Below are positions 8,600 through 16,683 of a stretch of 64,000 bases of DNA, in pieces; position 1 is the first letter of the stretch; each line of letters begins with the position of its first letter. The stretch is taken from assembly GCF_044359855.1 (NCBI RefSeq), contig NZ_CP132291.1, forward strand, positions 3,782,001-3,846,000, written 5' to 3'. The notes beneath the pieces are model-generated. The model saw only the letters and a list, made by a program, of their open reading frames with translations, made no database searches and had not been told where the DNA came from. The DNA comes from Rummeliibacillus pycnus_A (GTDB taxonomy: Bacteria > Bacillota > Bacilli > Bacillales_A > Planococcaceae). The position numbers and the translations under genes are program-made.

Positions 8600-9785
8600 A
8601 CAAAATGCATGGGAAGCTGCATTTGACGTAATATCGTTACTTGAAGAAAATGGGTATGAGGCTGTTATAGTAGGTGGTGCAGTTCGTGATTCATTAAGAG
8701 GTCATCCGGCGAATGATGTTGATGTGGCGACGAATGCAGTACCTGAGGAGGTAAAGGCTGTTTTTATTCATACAGCTGATGTCGGTATTTCGCATGGTAC
8801 AGTTCTTGTAATACATCCATTAAGTCCTGTAGAGGTAACGACATATCGTACAGAAGGAACCTATCAAGACCACCGTCGCCCAGATGAAGTACATTTCGTG
8901 TCATCATTAGCAGAGGATTTAAAACGACGAGATTTTACGATTAATGCAATGGCCATGTCAGGAAATCAGGAAATTATTGATTTGTTTGGTGGTAAAGAAG
9001 ATTTACAAAATGGTGTAATAAGAGCTGTTGGAGAACCAATAGAGCGATTTAAAGAGGATGCCTTACGAATGCTACGGGCTATTCGTTTTAGTGCACAACT
9101 AGGTTTTCAAATAGAAGACTCTACATTTGAGGGTATTTCAAAACAAGCTAAAGATCTACATTTTATCGCAAAAGAACGTATAAAAGCTGAATTCGACAAG
9201 ATTTTTGTTAGTGAACATCCTGAAAAAGCGATGCAAAATATTAAACAATCCGGTTTAGATGAGTTTTTACCAGGTGAATATATCCAAATTGGTAGTTGGG
9301 AAAATTTTGAAGCGGGAATGGAATCTTGGAAAGGATGGGCTTTTTTCTGCTTATTACAACCTCAACAAGATGTAAAAATCATGCATACATTTAAATGCTC
9401 AAATAACGAGAAAAAAATTGTAAAAGATATAATTGAGGCATACCAATCATTAATTTCTCAAGGATGGACGAAGAGACATTATTTTGAATTTGACTTAGAA
9501 GTTTTGAAAACAGCTTATGTATTTGCTGACTATCTCGAAAATATCCCAACACAACCTAAATCTGTAGAAGAAATTGAACAGAATAAAGCGAATTTAGCTA
9601 TTCAAAAGAAAACGGATTTAGTTGTATCAGGGCATGATTTAATTAAATGGAGTGGTAAAAAAGGCGGATCGTGGTTAAAAGAAACTCTTGAAAAAATATT
9701 AACAGAAATTCTTGAGAATCGTCTGTCTAATGACCAACAACATATAAAGGAATGGTTTTTGAGTGAACGTGACAGTGGAATATAA
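8592..9785 (+). CDS. cca: CCA tRNA nucleotidyltransferase
   Basis: A 397-residue class II CCA-adding enzyme that builds or repairs the 3' CCA of tRNA. The ATG at 8592, inside the end of bshA and behind AAAGGTGG, gives the expected N-terminus; a longer in-frame opening exists but is not coding. Motifs: VGGAVRDSLRG, the metal-binding DVDVATNAVPEEV, RRDFTINAMAM and the EDALRMLRAIRFSAQLG helix. The last five codons (D-S-G-I-stop) come from the integrated element: the 29-bp attachment repeat ends at the preceding Arg codon. Read through the right-hand repeat, the original C-terminus would have been ...SERTH. Confidence 0.95.
   Translation: MIKQNAWEAAFDVISLLEENGYEAVIVGGAVRDSLRGHPANDVDVATNAVPEEVKAVFIHTADVGISHGTVLVIHPLSPVEVTTYRTEGTYQDHRRPDEVHFVSSLAEDLKRRDFTINAMAMSGNQEIIDLFGGKEDLQNGVIRAVGEPIERFKEDALRMLRAIRFSAQLGFQIEDSTFEGISKQAKDLHFIAKERIKAEFDKIFVSEHPEKAMQNIKQSGLDEFLPGEYIQIGSWENFEAGMESWKGWAFFCLLQPQQDVKIMHTFKCSNNEKKIVKDIIEAYQSLISQGWTKRHYFEFDLEVLKTAYVFADYLENIPTQPKSVEEIEQNKANLAIQKKTDLVVSGHDLIKWSGKKGGSWLKETLEKILTEILENRLSNDQQHIKEWFLSERDSGI
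9742..9770. repeat. Left attachment site (attL) core, 29 bp
   Basis: The 29 bases from ATATAAAGG to GAGTGAACGT recur without mismatch at 19142-19170, exactly 9400 bp away. The copy lies in the last codons of cca; the other spans the birA start. This is the pattern left by site-specific integration. Confidence 0.9.
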
Positions 9786-9837
9786 AACCGTTGATATAAC
9801 AATATTTAGGATGTAAATATTTTTTGTAATTTAGAGC

Positions 9838-9917
9838 AAGTGACCAAAAGCGACTATTTAAATTAAAACGTCAAACAGGTCACTTGCTTTTGATTTATCT
9901 TTTTTAGTCAAGTGACT
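9838..9917. repeat. Candidate integrase arm-type sites, left end
   Basis: AAGTGACC at 9838-9845, its inverse GGTCACTT at 9879-9886, and AAGTGACT at 9910-9917. The first two lie in an 11-bp perfect inverted repeat (AGCAAGTGACC/GGTCACTTGCT) that is followed by T-rich sequence and may also terminate transcription leaving cca. The same octamer occurs twice at the right end of the element (19003-19021). Confidence 0.45.
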
Positions 9918-10660
9918 ATAAGTATTTAATGTTTCTTGAATACTTGAATGCCCTAATTGTTCTTGTATGACTGAAATTCACATTTTTACTAATCATGTAA
10001 GAAGCCCAAGAATGTCGTAATCCATGAAAATTAAGCGGTGGTAAATTGTATCGTTTAATAAAATTTCTCCAACGCTACAAGTTATGAGAATAATTAGAAA
10101 ATCCATCATCTCTTGAAATTAGTAAATCTATCTTGTTGCCTTCTTGGTTTAACAATGGGTTCCATTCTGTTCCATGTACTTCCTTTAATTTTTCTTGTTT
10201 TTCAGCATATAGTTTAAGTTCTTTCATAAATGTAGAGGGTACACTAACGATGCGAGATTTTTTATTTTTAGTTGGTCCTAAAAAATACTTTTTAAAATCC
10301 TTGTCGTATTGCAAAGTCTTATTGATCAAAATTGTATTATCATCAAAATTTAAACAATCTATTCGTATTCCTCCTATTTCTGCCATGAGTAAACCAACAA
10401 ATAATGCTAATTTTACTGAAATTCTAAATTTCATATCAACGTTTTCTAAAGTAGCTAAAAGTTGTTTTATTTGATTTTCATCATAAAATTTCATTCCCCT
10501 ATGTCTTACTTTATCTTTTGGTTCGTCCACATTCTTCATAGGATTATCTTTAATAACTCCCCATTTTACAGCTTTCGAAAAAATACTCTTGAGCACCATA
10601 TATTTACCGTTTAACCCTTGTGTACCTTTTGCTTTTTACTTGTTAAAAAATCAATTAAAT
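9858..10660 (-). pseudogene. Tyrosine recombinase (phage/ICE-type integrase), disrupted
   Basis: Remnant of the element's integrase. The open part (10075-10599) reads ...FSKAVKWGVIKDNPMKNV and has the core-domain stretch RISVKLALFVGLLMAEIGGIR with the first catalytic Arg region. An in-frame TAG at about 10072-10074 interrupts it, after which translation continues WRNFIKRYNLPPLNFHGLRHSW with the catalytic HxxR box. A frameshift near 9975 then separates this from LGHSSIQETLNTYSHLTKK, which holds the second His and the nucleophile Tyr. Another frameshift near 10630 precedes IDFLTSKK, and the N-terminal arm-binding domain is gone. All catalytic boxes can be found but not in one frame, so the protein is not made. 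Confidence 0.85.
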
Positions 10661-10920
10661 ATCGATACGATTAAAAGTGACTTTAATTATCGTGTGCTTG
10701 TATGGGTGTGTAATTAAGTTAGGTTCATTGCAGACCTAAGTAATAACAGGACAAGGTATAGAGTTTGTGGAAGGTGCTATAACGGTTTTGAAATATGTAC
10801 TTCATTATCTTGTTGATGAGTGATTTAAAAGGTGTTTGATATGTATTTAAATATTAATTAATGCATTGTCCTGTGAGAACTCTAACATCACATAAGCACT
10901 AACTAAAAAGAATAATTAAA
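10661..10920. other. AT-rich stretch without a gene
   Basis: No convincing reading frame. The only structure I see is ACAGGACAA at 10746-10754 and its inverse TTGTCCTGT at 10866-10874, a 9-bp inverted repeat 129 bp across that could be the ends of a small degenerate insertion or chance. Confidence 0.3.
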
Positions 10921-11459
10921 ATCAAGAGGAAATCATTTAAATTAATTTCAGCAGTGACCATAGAACGTGCGAAGGAAATGTTTGGTGAAGATAACGTCAT
11001 TCAATCCGTGTAGATGAAAAAACGGGGGTTGTGGCGGAACTTTATCCAGTAGAAGATAAGTCTATTTCAACATTTGCTGCAGGATGGCAAACTATTCAAA
11101 CTGACTGGTTCACTTTGCACAACGACAATACTTTCCGTACGAGTGCAGATAGAAAAATTGCTAGTTCTGGTGGAGGAGACTTTGGTATAAGAGTACTTGG
11201 GCATACTCCACTTTCAATTAAAGGCACCGATAGTTTTATAGCTTATAGATTATACGAATATGATCCGCAAAATGCCGATGATTTTGTAGCCCCACAGATG
11301 GATGTCCCCGGAAATAGAATTTGGAATCCAGCATATGATATCGTCTGGAGAGGTATTAGCGATTATTGTGATGGTATAGAAGGCAAAGCTGAGTTTTTTG
11401 CAACCCATTCCGAAAACTATAAAATGGACAAAGATCTTAGAATTGATTATATTGACTAA
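10921..11459 (+). pseudogene. Unrecognised protein, frameshifted near its N-terminus
   Basis: The main open part starts at a GTG at 11031 and encodes 142 residues, with AAGWQTIQTDWFTLHND, GGGDFGIRVLGHTPLS and DIVWRGISDYCDG; I recognise no family. The coding sense continues upstream in the same frame (VDEKTGVVAELYP from 11010), then jumps by one base to a frame reading KRKSFKLISAVTIERAKEMFGEDNVIQS that ends in TAG at 11011. The segment KRKSFKLISAVTI resembles a signal-peptide start, but its first codon is ATC rather than ATG. I infer a secreted or exported protein that lost its start and gained a frameshift. A sequencing error could explain the shift but not the start. Function unknown. Confidence 0.5.
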
Positions 11460-11463
11460 CATA

Positions 11464-11493
11464 AAAAAACAGGAGATTATCTCCTGTTTTTTA
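11464..11493. terminator. Bidirectional rho-independent terminator
   Basis: AAAAAACAGGAGA and TCTCCTGTTTTTT form a near-perfect 13-bp stem with a short TTA loop. It serves the plus-strand gene ending at 11459 and the minus-strand anti-sigma gene ending at 11491. Confidence 0.85.
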
Positions 11494-12525
11494 ATTTATT
11501 TTTTTATTATCTTTACTTGTTATTTCAATTTGATACTGGTCGTCTTTAATCGTTTTTTTAATTTCCTGAGAGGAGAGAAATTCATGAATGTCTTGTTCAA
11601 TGAGCTTTGCTTTTTCTTTTGCTCTTGAATCTCCTGCCCGAATGTTTAATTGAACATATAATTTAACCTTGTCTTTAACAGAGTAACCAAATGACTTTAT
11701 GGAATATTTTTCATTATTAAGCAACACTTCATTAAGAGTACTAACAATATTCATCCACCTAGTGTTACGCTCACGTTGATCAAAAATAAATGTCTCAAAT
11801 GATATTTTAAAATCCCCTACATTATAAGCCTCACCAGCTTCTATCACAATACGAATGATTTCATTTTTTCTTGTGTTATAGTCACTTTCAGGAATTAATA
11901 ACGTCAATTCAGCTGGTTTCGGTTTTATCATGAACTGATTGTACGTTAAATTGAATCCAGCTTCCTTCATTTGTTTCCTAATTTCAAAGAGAAAATCTTT
12001 ATTTTCTAAAGGATATTCCTTTATGTTCTCAAGTACTATGTCTCCAGTATTTCTTTTTACCTTAATGTTAATTTTGTTGTATCCTTCCTGATGTAGATAT
12101 TGTTTTGCGGCTTGCTCTACCTCTTTTTTTTGATGGTCATATTGTTTAGAATCAATAGAAATTAAGAGCGTGTGCTTTATATAATCTTGGGAAATGTGTT
12201 TTACTTCAAAGCCTTTTTCCCTCAGATATTTAGTTAATGCATCTTCAATTGTCCCTCTATTAAAAACCGTATTGAACAAGGGGATTTTGGAAGCGAGTGT
12301 AGCCATTGCTGGTGAAACAAAAGTAGAACCGATAAAAAGCCCTATAAACAGAACAGCGGCAGAAGACCCGAGGAAGAATTTCTTTTTAAAAGTTCCTTTT
12401 TTCTTTAACGATTGATTGCTCATTTCCTCCTCTGCTTGCTTAAAACCTTTCATAACCCTCTCATTTAGTTCATTAGGAATTTTAATTGAATTTAAGTTCT
12501 TTTGAATTTGATTATTATCCTCCAT
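11491..12525 (-). CDS. Membrane-anchored anti-sigma-factor-like protein (DUF4179/DUF4030 type)
   Basis: A 344-residue protein with a cytoplasmic N-terminus (about 50 residues, with IPNELNERVMKGFKQAEEE typical of anti-sigma proteins), one transmembrane segment at about residues 51-75 (SSAAVLFIGLFIGSTFVSPAM) and a long extracellular part. Its start overlaps the stop of the ECF sigma gene by 11 bp, which means translational coupling and a sigma/anti-sigma pair. The outer part, with repeated alpha/beta segments such as KQYLHQEGYNKINIKV, is like the DUF4030 proteins of bacilli as I recall them. It looks intact although its sigma partner is frameshifted. Confidence 0.65.
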   Translation of the reverse strand: MEDNNQIQKNLNSIKIPNELNERVMKGFKQAEEEMSNQSLKKKGTFKKKFFLGSSAAVLFIGLFIGSTFVSPAMATLASKIPLFNTVFNRGTIEDALTKYLREKGFEVKHISQDYIKHTLLISIDSKQYDHQKKEVEQAAKQYLHQEGYNKINIKVKRNTGDIVLENIKEYPLENKDFLFEIRKQMKEAGFNLTYNQFMIKPKPAELTLLIPESDYNTRKNEIIRIVIEAGEAYNVGDFKISFETFIFDQRERNTRWMNIVSTLNEVLLNNEKYSIKSFGYSVKDKVKLYVQLNIRAGDSRAKEKAKLIEQDIHEFLSSQEIKKTIKDDQYQIEITSKDNKKIN

Positions 12526-13028
12526 AGATATCCTCCTTCTTTACAATTTTTTTGAGTTTTTTCAAAGCGCGATATGTAATAGTTTTAACAGTACTTAACG
12601 GCAAGTACATAACCGAAGAAATTTCCTGAAACGTATATTCTTGATAATACTTTAATAAGATTACCGTTTTCTCTGTCATATCCAACTCATCTAAAATATC
12701 TTGTAATGAAAGGCTGAGAGGAACATCTAGATCATTATCTGAACCGTCCCATAAGTTTTCCAAGTCGCTAGATTCAATGATAATCTTGTTATTCTTTCTT
12801 AAGCAATCTATGGAGCAATTTATTGTGATTTTGAACAACCATGTCTTGAAATAATTCATTTCTTTTAATGTATCGAACTTCTTAAAGGCTCGATATGCAA
12901 CTTCTTGTACTACATCTAAAGCATCCTCACTATTTTTCACATAAGTGTAAAATATCTTGTTGATATTCTTGGAATAGCGAGAATAATGCTTCTTTTTCTT
13001 TCTTTGACATTGATTTTTTCTTTGGCAG
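12515..13028 (-). pseudogene. ECF-type RNA polymerase sigma factor, frameshifted
   Basis: The open part (12515-12940) holds region 2.1-2.4, EDALDVVQEVAYRAFKKF and FKTWLFKITINCSIDCLRK, and region 4, LSLQDILDELDMTEKTVILLKYYQEYTFQEISSVM then LPLSTVKTITYRALKKLKK. It lacks the first ~35 residues of an ECF sigma factor. They are found just upstream in another frame: PKKKSMSKKEKEALFSLFQEYQQDIL, behind GGAGG at 13037-13041, but with CTG where ATG is expected. The break falls between QQDIL and TYVKNSED, where I estimate about ten bases are missing compared with relatives. So the gene is probably dead; translation from the internal GTG at 12940 would give a sigma lacking part of region 2. Confidence 0.7.
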
Positions 13029-13298
13029 AATAATCGCCTCCTATCTTTCCTCTATATTTATTAGACAGTAAAAATTCGAATTTAGCCGTAACTTTTAAAA
13101 ATTTATTTTAGATTTATACAAAAATTTGGATATAAACTTTTTTACTGGTGGCTATGCTTATAGCGTAACTTTAGTGAAAAGCCTACTAAAAAGCATAGAA
13201 AAAACAAAAAACTTTTCTTGTCAGAAACGCGATTAAATCTATGATTACATAATAAGATACACAATACTGTATGAAAACAGATGGAATGAGGGGTTCTA

Positions 13299-13846
13299 AT
13301 GACCAAAGAAGCGAATGTGTAGCCATTACGTACGAAGTCAGAAATTGAAGATTTTCGGTGGACGCTCTCCAAATATGCGAGTACCAGGGATTTGTTTTAA
13401 TTTAATTTAGGAATAATGTGGGGCTGCGTGTGAGTTATCTGGTGCCTTTAATGATCCAAGATGTTCGAGGGAAAACGCACTTAGTGATTACGGAGCAAAA
13501 AACGAAGAAAACGAAACTATTTTTGATTCCGAGAGCAACTAGAGAACTAATCAAGGACTATACTCGCGATATGAGCTCTTCTACGTGTCTTTTCCCGAAT
13601 CAGAAAGGGAATAGCCATATTTCTATCCACCAAACAGGCCTACAGAGTGCTGCAGAGGCACTCTGTAGGGATGATATTGGCACGCATACCATGCGAAAAA
13701 CGTTTGGGTATCATCTTTATAAGCAAAATAAGGATGTGGCGGTGTTGCAGCAGTTATTTAATCGCTCGGCGCCATCAATCACTATGAAGTATATAGGTAT
13801 GAGCGAGGATGAAGTCAATGCGACGATGGAATATTTTGCATTATAA
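13299..13846 (+). pseudogene. Short tyrosine recombinase, multiply disrupted
   Basis: A second recombinase, of the about 180-residue single-domain kind. ATG at 13299 has GAGGGG upstream and begins MTKEANV, followed by TAG at 13320; the frame continues PLRTKSEIEDFRWTLSKYASTRDLF to a TAA at 13398; a one-base deletion near 13415 then shifts into the long open part with GLRVSYLVPLMIQDV (catalytic Arg), THTMRKTFGYHLY (degenerate HxxR) and QQLFNRSAPSITMKYIG (Tyr nucleophile). Two stops plus a frameshift make it clearly dead. It points to an older round of mobile-DNA activity inside the element. Confidence 0.85.
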
Positions 13847-13951
13847 AAGTTTTTTTTGAAATATAAACCTGTGGAAAATTTTCCGTTGGTGTTTTATTTT
13901 TTTAAACGGAAATAGGTAAAGTACAATATTATAGATTTTAATTCAAGAATA

Positions 13952-14416
13952 TTATTTAATTTCATAAATTTCTCCTGTATATGGATCGAATGAAAAGGTT
14001 TTGACTGTACCTTTGGATTTTCCAACAATTTTATAAATTTCATATAACTGATTATCTTTTTTTGTGTGCATGTTAATTTGTGGTTTATTAATTATATCTA
14101 AATTTTCTTTATCTTTTATTAGATTTACGGCTTCTTTATAGGTATATTCAGGTTTTTCATAATTATATATAATTAAACATCCAATAGATAACAACATTAA
14201 AACCCAATATAGTATTTTAATGTTCAATGAATTTGTTTTAGAAAATAAAAGGATTCCAGCTATTATTAATATAATTAGAGAATAAACTGAGTACTGTTTT
14301 AGTCCATTTATATTCTGATACAAGTTTGCGTTGGTATAAGAATAGATACTTACAGTACATGTAACTATTAAAATAAGGATGAGTTTGAAATATAGATTAT
14401 CTAGAATCATTCTCAT
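13952..14416 (-). CDS. Small membrane protein with PepSY-like C-terminus, unknown function
   Basis: A 154-residue protein with three hydrophobic segments (about residues 8-25, 40-58 and 66-83) and an outside C-terminal part: YKEAVNLIKDKENLDI and KTFSFDPYTGEIYEIK. The ending F-x-x-D-x-x-T-G-E-I-Y recalls PepSY domains, but the similarity is short. A run of eight G lies before the ATG as a ribosome site. It follows the secreted-protein gene at 14518 on the same strand, separated by a terminator-like hairpin. A protective or immunity role for that neighbour is possible but only positional. Confidence 0.55.
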   Translation of the reverse strand: MRMILDNLYFKLILILIVTCTVSIYSYTNANLYQNINGLKQYSVYSLIILIIAGILLFSKTNSLNIKILYWVLMLLSIGCLIIYNYEKPEYTYKEAVNLIKDKENLDIINKPQINMHTKKDNQLYEIYKIVGKSKGTVKTFSFDPYTGEIYEIK

Positions 14417-14472
14417 AAATCCCCCCCCTTTTTTTTAATTATTATTAATTCCTTCTCTATTAGAAAAAGAAC

Positions 14473-14501
14473 AAGCTCTACCTTTTTAATGGGTAGAGCT
14501 T
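14473..14501 (-). terminator. Rho-independent terminator after the secreted-protein gene
   Basis: AAGCTCTACC pairs with GGTAGAGCTT (10 bp, 9-base loop), followed on the minus strand by a T-rich tract. Confidence 0.7.
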
Positions 14502-14517
14502 AAAGTTTTTTGGGAGT

Positions 14518-15507
14518 TTAACTCCATGAAAATTCAGATTTGTGAGGTGGATCTCCACGTAATCCTTCAATATATCGATATTGTTGATATGCAACTTCAG
14601 CTACGTGTTTATCACTATAATTATTATACCAGTAGGCGTAATCATCTGAAGAATATTGTTCTAATTTAACTTTACCTTCATGAACGACTTCTAAGTAGTT
14701 ATACCATTTTTTTGTCTTTAATGTGTAACCTTTTCCGTGAACATAAAAACCACGACCAATTTGTTTTTGTTTCACTCCTATACTTGGGCTAATAGCATAT
14801 GCAATTTTTTCTGATACTACTGTTACTCCAAGAGAAGTTAAGATAGAGATAACAGTTGGAACAGTAAAACCACTTGCACCAATAGCTACTATTACACCTA
14901 GTATAACTGAAATAGCAGTACTTGCTGAGAAATTATATTTTTTTAATGCTTCTGTATATTTCCAATATGTTCCTTCGTACACATATACTGCTTTACCGCC
15001 ATATGTGTAACTTCCTTTACTTTCCCATGTAGCACTGGAACCAAAGCCTAAAGATGCATTGATGTCGCTAATATATGACGCAGATGATGTAGCTGCTAAT
15101 AAAGATGTGTTTGTTTTAGTTGAAAGTATGCTAGCTCCATTTTTAGGTTCAAGTTGCTCAATTGGAACTCCATTTGCTTCTTCAGATTGAACTACTTCAG
15201 GTTCTTCGTTAGTTTCAAAATCTTTCAGATTATAAGTTTTTGAAGTTCCATCTGCTGAAGTAACAGTAATATCACCGGTACTATAAACTACGTGTACATT
15301 ATCCTTGATATTTTCATTTTCCAAAATAAAAGAAATATCATTTGAATTTTCTTTTTCGACAGTAACTGTGAATTCTTCGTTGTCAAGTTCAAAAGTAATA
15401 GGTTTTTCATTTACTTCACTAGCTTGAGTAGGATTAGCCCCACTACTAAAAACGAGTGTGAAAATAAGTGCGTTAATTATAATTAATATCAAAAATTTTT
15501 TCTTCAA
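14518..15507 (-). CDS. Secreted protein of unknown function with a long Gly-rich hydrophobic segment
   Basis: I take the TTG at 15507 (329 residues) as start because GGAGGTG lies just 6 bp before it; a longer reading from ATG at 15522 would put that site inside the gene. The N-terminus KKKFLILIIINALIFTLVFSS is a signal peptide ending near QAS. Residues about 30-110 are acidic and beta-rich (ITVTSADGTSKTYNLKDFE). After a Ser/Ala/Thr linker comes ASYISDINASLGFGSS, and residues about 198-240 form a hydrophobic, glycine- and serine-containing stretch (ISVILGVIVAIGASGF). The C-terminal 80 residues are rich in Tyr and Lys. This looks like an exported leader/precursor or pore-forming antimicrobial protein, but I know no named family. 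Confidence 0.6.
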   Translation of the reverse strand: MKKKFLILIIINALIFTLVFSSGANPTQASEVNEKPITFELDNEEFTVTVEKENSNDISFILENENIKDNVHVVYSTGDITVTSADGTSKTYNLKDFETNEEPEVVQSEEANGVPIEQLEPKNGASILSTKTNTSLLAATSSASYISDINASLGFGSSATWESKGSYTYGGKAVYVYEGTYWKYTEALKKYNFSASTAISVILGVIVAIGASGFTVPTVISILTSLGVTVVSEKIAYAISPSIGVKQKQIGRGFYVHGKGYTLKTKKWYNYLEVVHEGKVKLEQYSSDDYAYWYNNYSDKHVAEVAYQQYRYIEGLRGDPPHKSEFSWS

Positions 15508-15522
15508 AAGTAACACCTCCAT

Positions 15523-16222
15523 TTTTTAATCCATTATATACCACATTTTATAAATTTGGTATATATTTTAATTTTATGTAATTTAATATAGTGAACAAAA
15601 TAAATTTGAGAGAAAATGAGACTGATTTTCGTTGGGGGAAAATCTTTCTTTATTTTTTATGTTTAAAATCGACCGAGTTGTATTTTAATATAAATATATA
15701 TTAATAAACTCACATGAAATTTTCTTTTTCTGTATTACAGATTCTAAACAGAATAAATTATATATTACACACACAATGAACTCTTTTAAGAAGGAATACG
15801 AACTTATAAAAGTATTCCAAACTTAGATTTATAAATAAATGCAACAGGAAGAACTAAGTAAGCCAGGTGCCAAAGTCTTTTGAATAGAGAAAAGGTATAA
15901 GGAAAAAATACCAAAATTTCATAGTGGGGTTAGGCAGAGCCTAACTTTTCCATGGGTACACGATTTTTTTAAAAGCCATACAATTGCCATACACTTTTTC
16001 AAAAGAAAAAGCGAAAAAAATATTGTTACGATTCATTTAAAACGTCTGTATTTCTCTGAATTAACTTGTTTATTTATTAAAAAAGAATAGCAAAAAGCAC
16101 CTTCTTACTTCCTGATGATTTGGCTACTTTTCCTTACCATATGGACAATTCTCAATATCAAGTATCCGACTCTATCAAATTAATTGAAAATACGCTCTAC
16201 TATTTATTAGATTTTTGTAAAA
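15523..16222. other. 700-bp AT-rich interval, no intact gene
   Basis: Very AT-rich. It should contain the promoter of the secreted-protein gene and one clear hairpin (15929-15945). From about 16100 the plus strand reads LPDDLATFPYHMDNSQYQVSDS before running into the DUF5776-like relic, so the right third is probably decayed coding sequence. Confidence 0.5.
15929..15950 (+). terminator. Hairpin with T-tail
   Basis: GTTAGGC-AGA-GCCTAAC followed by TTTTC: a perfect 7-bp stem with a 3-base loop. No gene ends just before it, so it is probably left from a lost gene. Confidence 0.5.
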
Positions 16223-16369
16223 ATGATGAAAAAAGAAATAGTTTATATTTTCCAGATAAATCACGGAAAATATTTTGTGAAAATTGTTAAGTATGGTTCA
16301 GTATATCGTTTGCGTACTAAAAATAGTTTATATATTACTGCTAATAAAGAATATGTAGAAAAAGTGTAA
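16223..16369 (+). pseudogene. Relic of a DUF5776-type C-terminal repeat domain
   Basis: A 48-codon open frame whose end, YGSVYRLRTKNSLYITANKEYVEKV, matches the typical end of DUF5776/SLAP-like wall-associated repeats (G-x-V-Y-R-L ... Y-x-T-A-N-K-x-Y-V). No ribosome site precedes the ATG codons at 16223 and 16226, so I read it as the tail of a larger lost surface-protein gene. A terminator follows 4 bp after the stop, as it would for the original gene. Confidence 0.4.
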
Positions 16370-16372
16370 ATC

Positions 16373-16416
16373 AAAGACCAGATGCTCAGTAAATATGAGT
16401 GCCTGGTCTTTTTTGG
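16373..16416. terminator. Bidirectional rho-independent terminator
   Basis: AAAGACCAG at 16373-16381 pairs with CTGGTCTTT, with an inner CTCA/TGAG stem; a T run follows on the plus strand. It stops the relic frame to the left and the toxin/immunity pair coming from the right. Confidence 0.8.
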
Positions 16417-16422
16417 TTTTTA

Positions 16423-16662
16423 TTAATAAAAGTCTTTTATTCTTTCGATGAATGGTTTACCGTCAACAATTCCTTTATTGAATAGTTCTTGAGCAGTATC
16501 AAATCTCTGTGTGAAAGAATCTTTAGAACGTGTAAGTAAAAAGCTTTTTTCTTCTCCATATAGCCTACTAATCCACCATTCTTCATCATTATAAAATAAA
16601 CTAACTTCTTGTTCTTCATCTTCTATAGCTTTTCTAACTTCTTCCCATGAATTTAAATCCAT
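16423..16662 (-). CDS. Small acidic protein, candidate immunity protein
   Basis: A 79-residue, acidic, soluble protein (MDLNSWEEVRKAIEDEEQEV at the N-terminus, a WW pair in DEEWWISRLYG). It begins 21 bp after the stop of the secreted toxin-like gene, with AAAGGAG before its ATG, so the two form an operon ending in a terminator. Small size, acidity against a strongly basic secreted partner, and position immediately downstream are what immunity proteins of polymorphic toxins look like. I recognise no named immunity family, so the role is inferred from context. Confidence 0.5.
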   Translation of the reverse strand: MDLNSWEEVRKAIEDEEQEVSLFYNDEEWWISRLYGEEKSFLLTRSKDSFTQRFDTAQELFNKGIVDGKPFIERIKDFY

Positions 16663-16683
16663 TTATAATTCTCCTTTTTGAAA

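Noticed and set aside
10746..10874. Small insertion element with 9-bp inverted ends
   Set aside because: Only 9 bp of symmetry, no target duplication and no coding content; chance is likely.
13142..13372. 76-residue minus-strand frame
   Set aside because: No ribosome site, antisense to the start of the second recombinase relic, Cys/Phe-rich composition typical of a chance frame.
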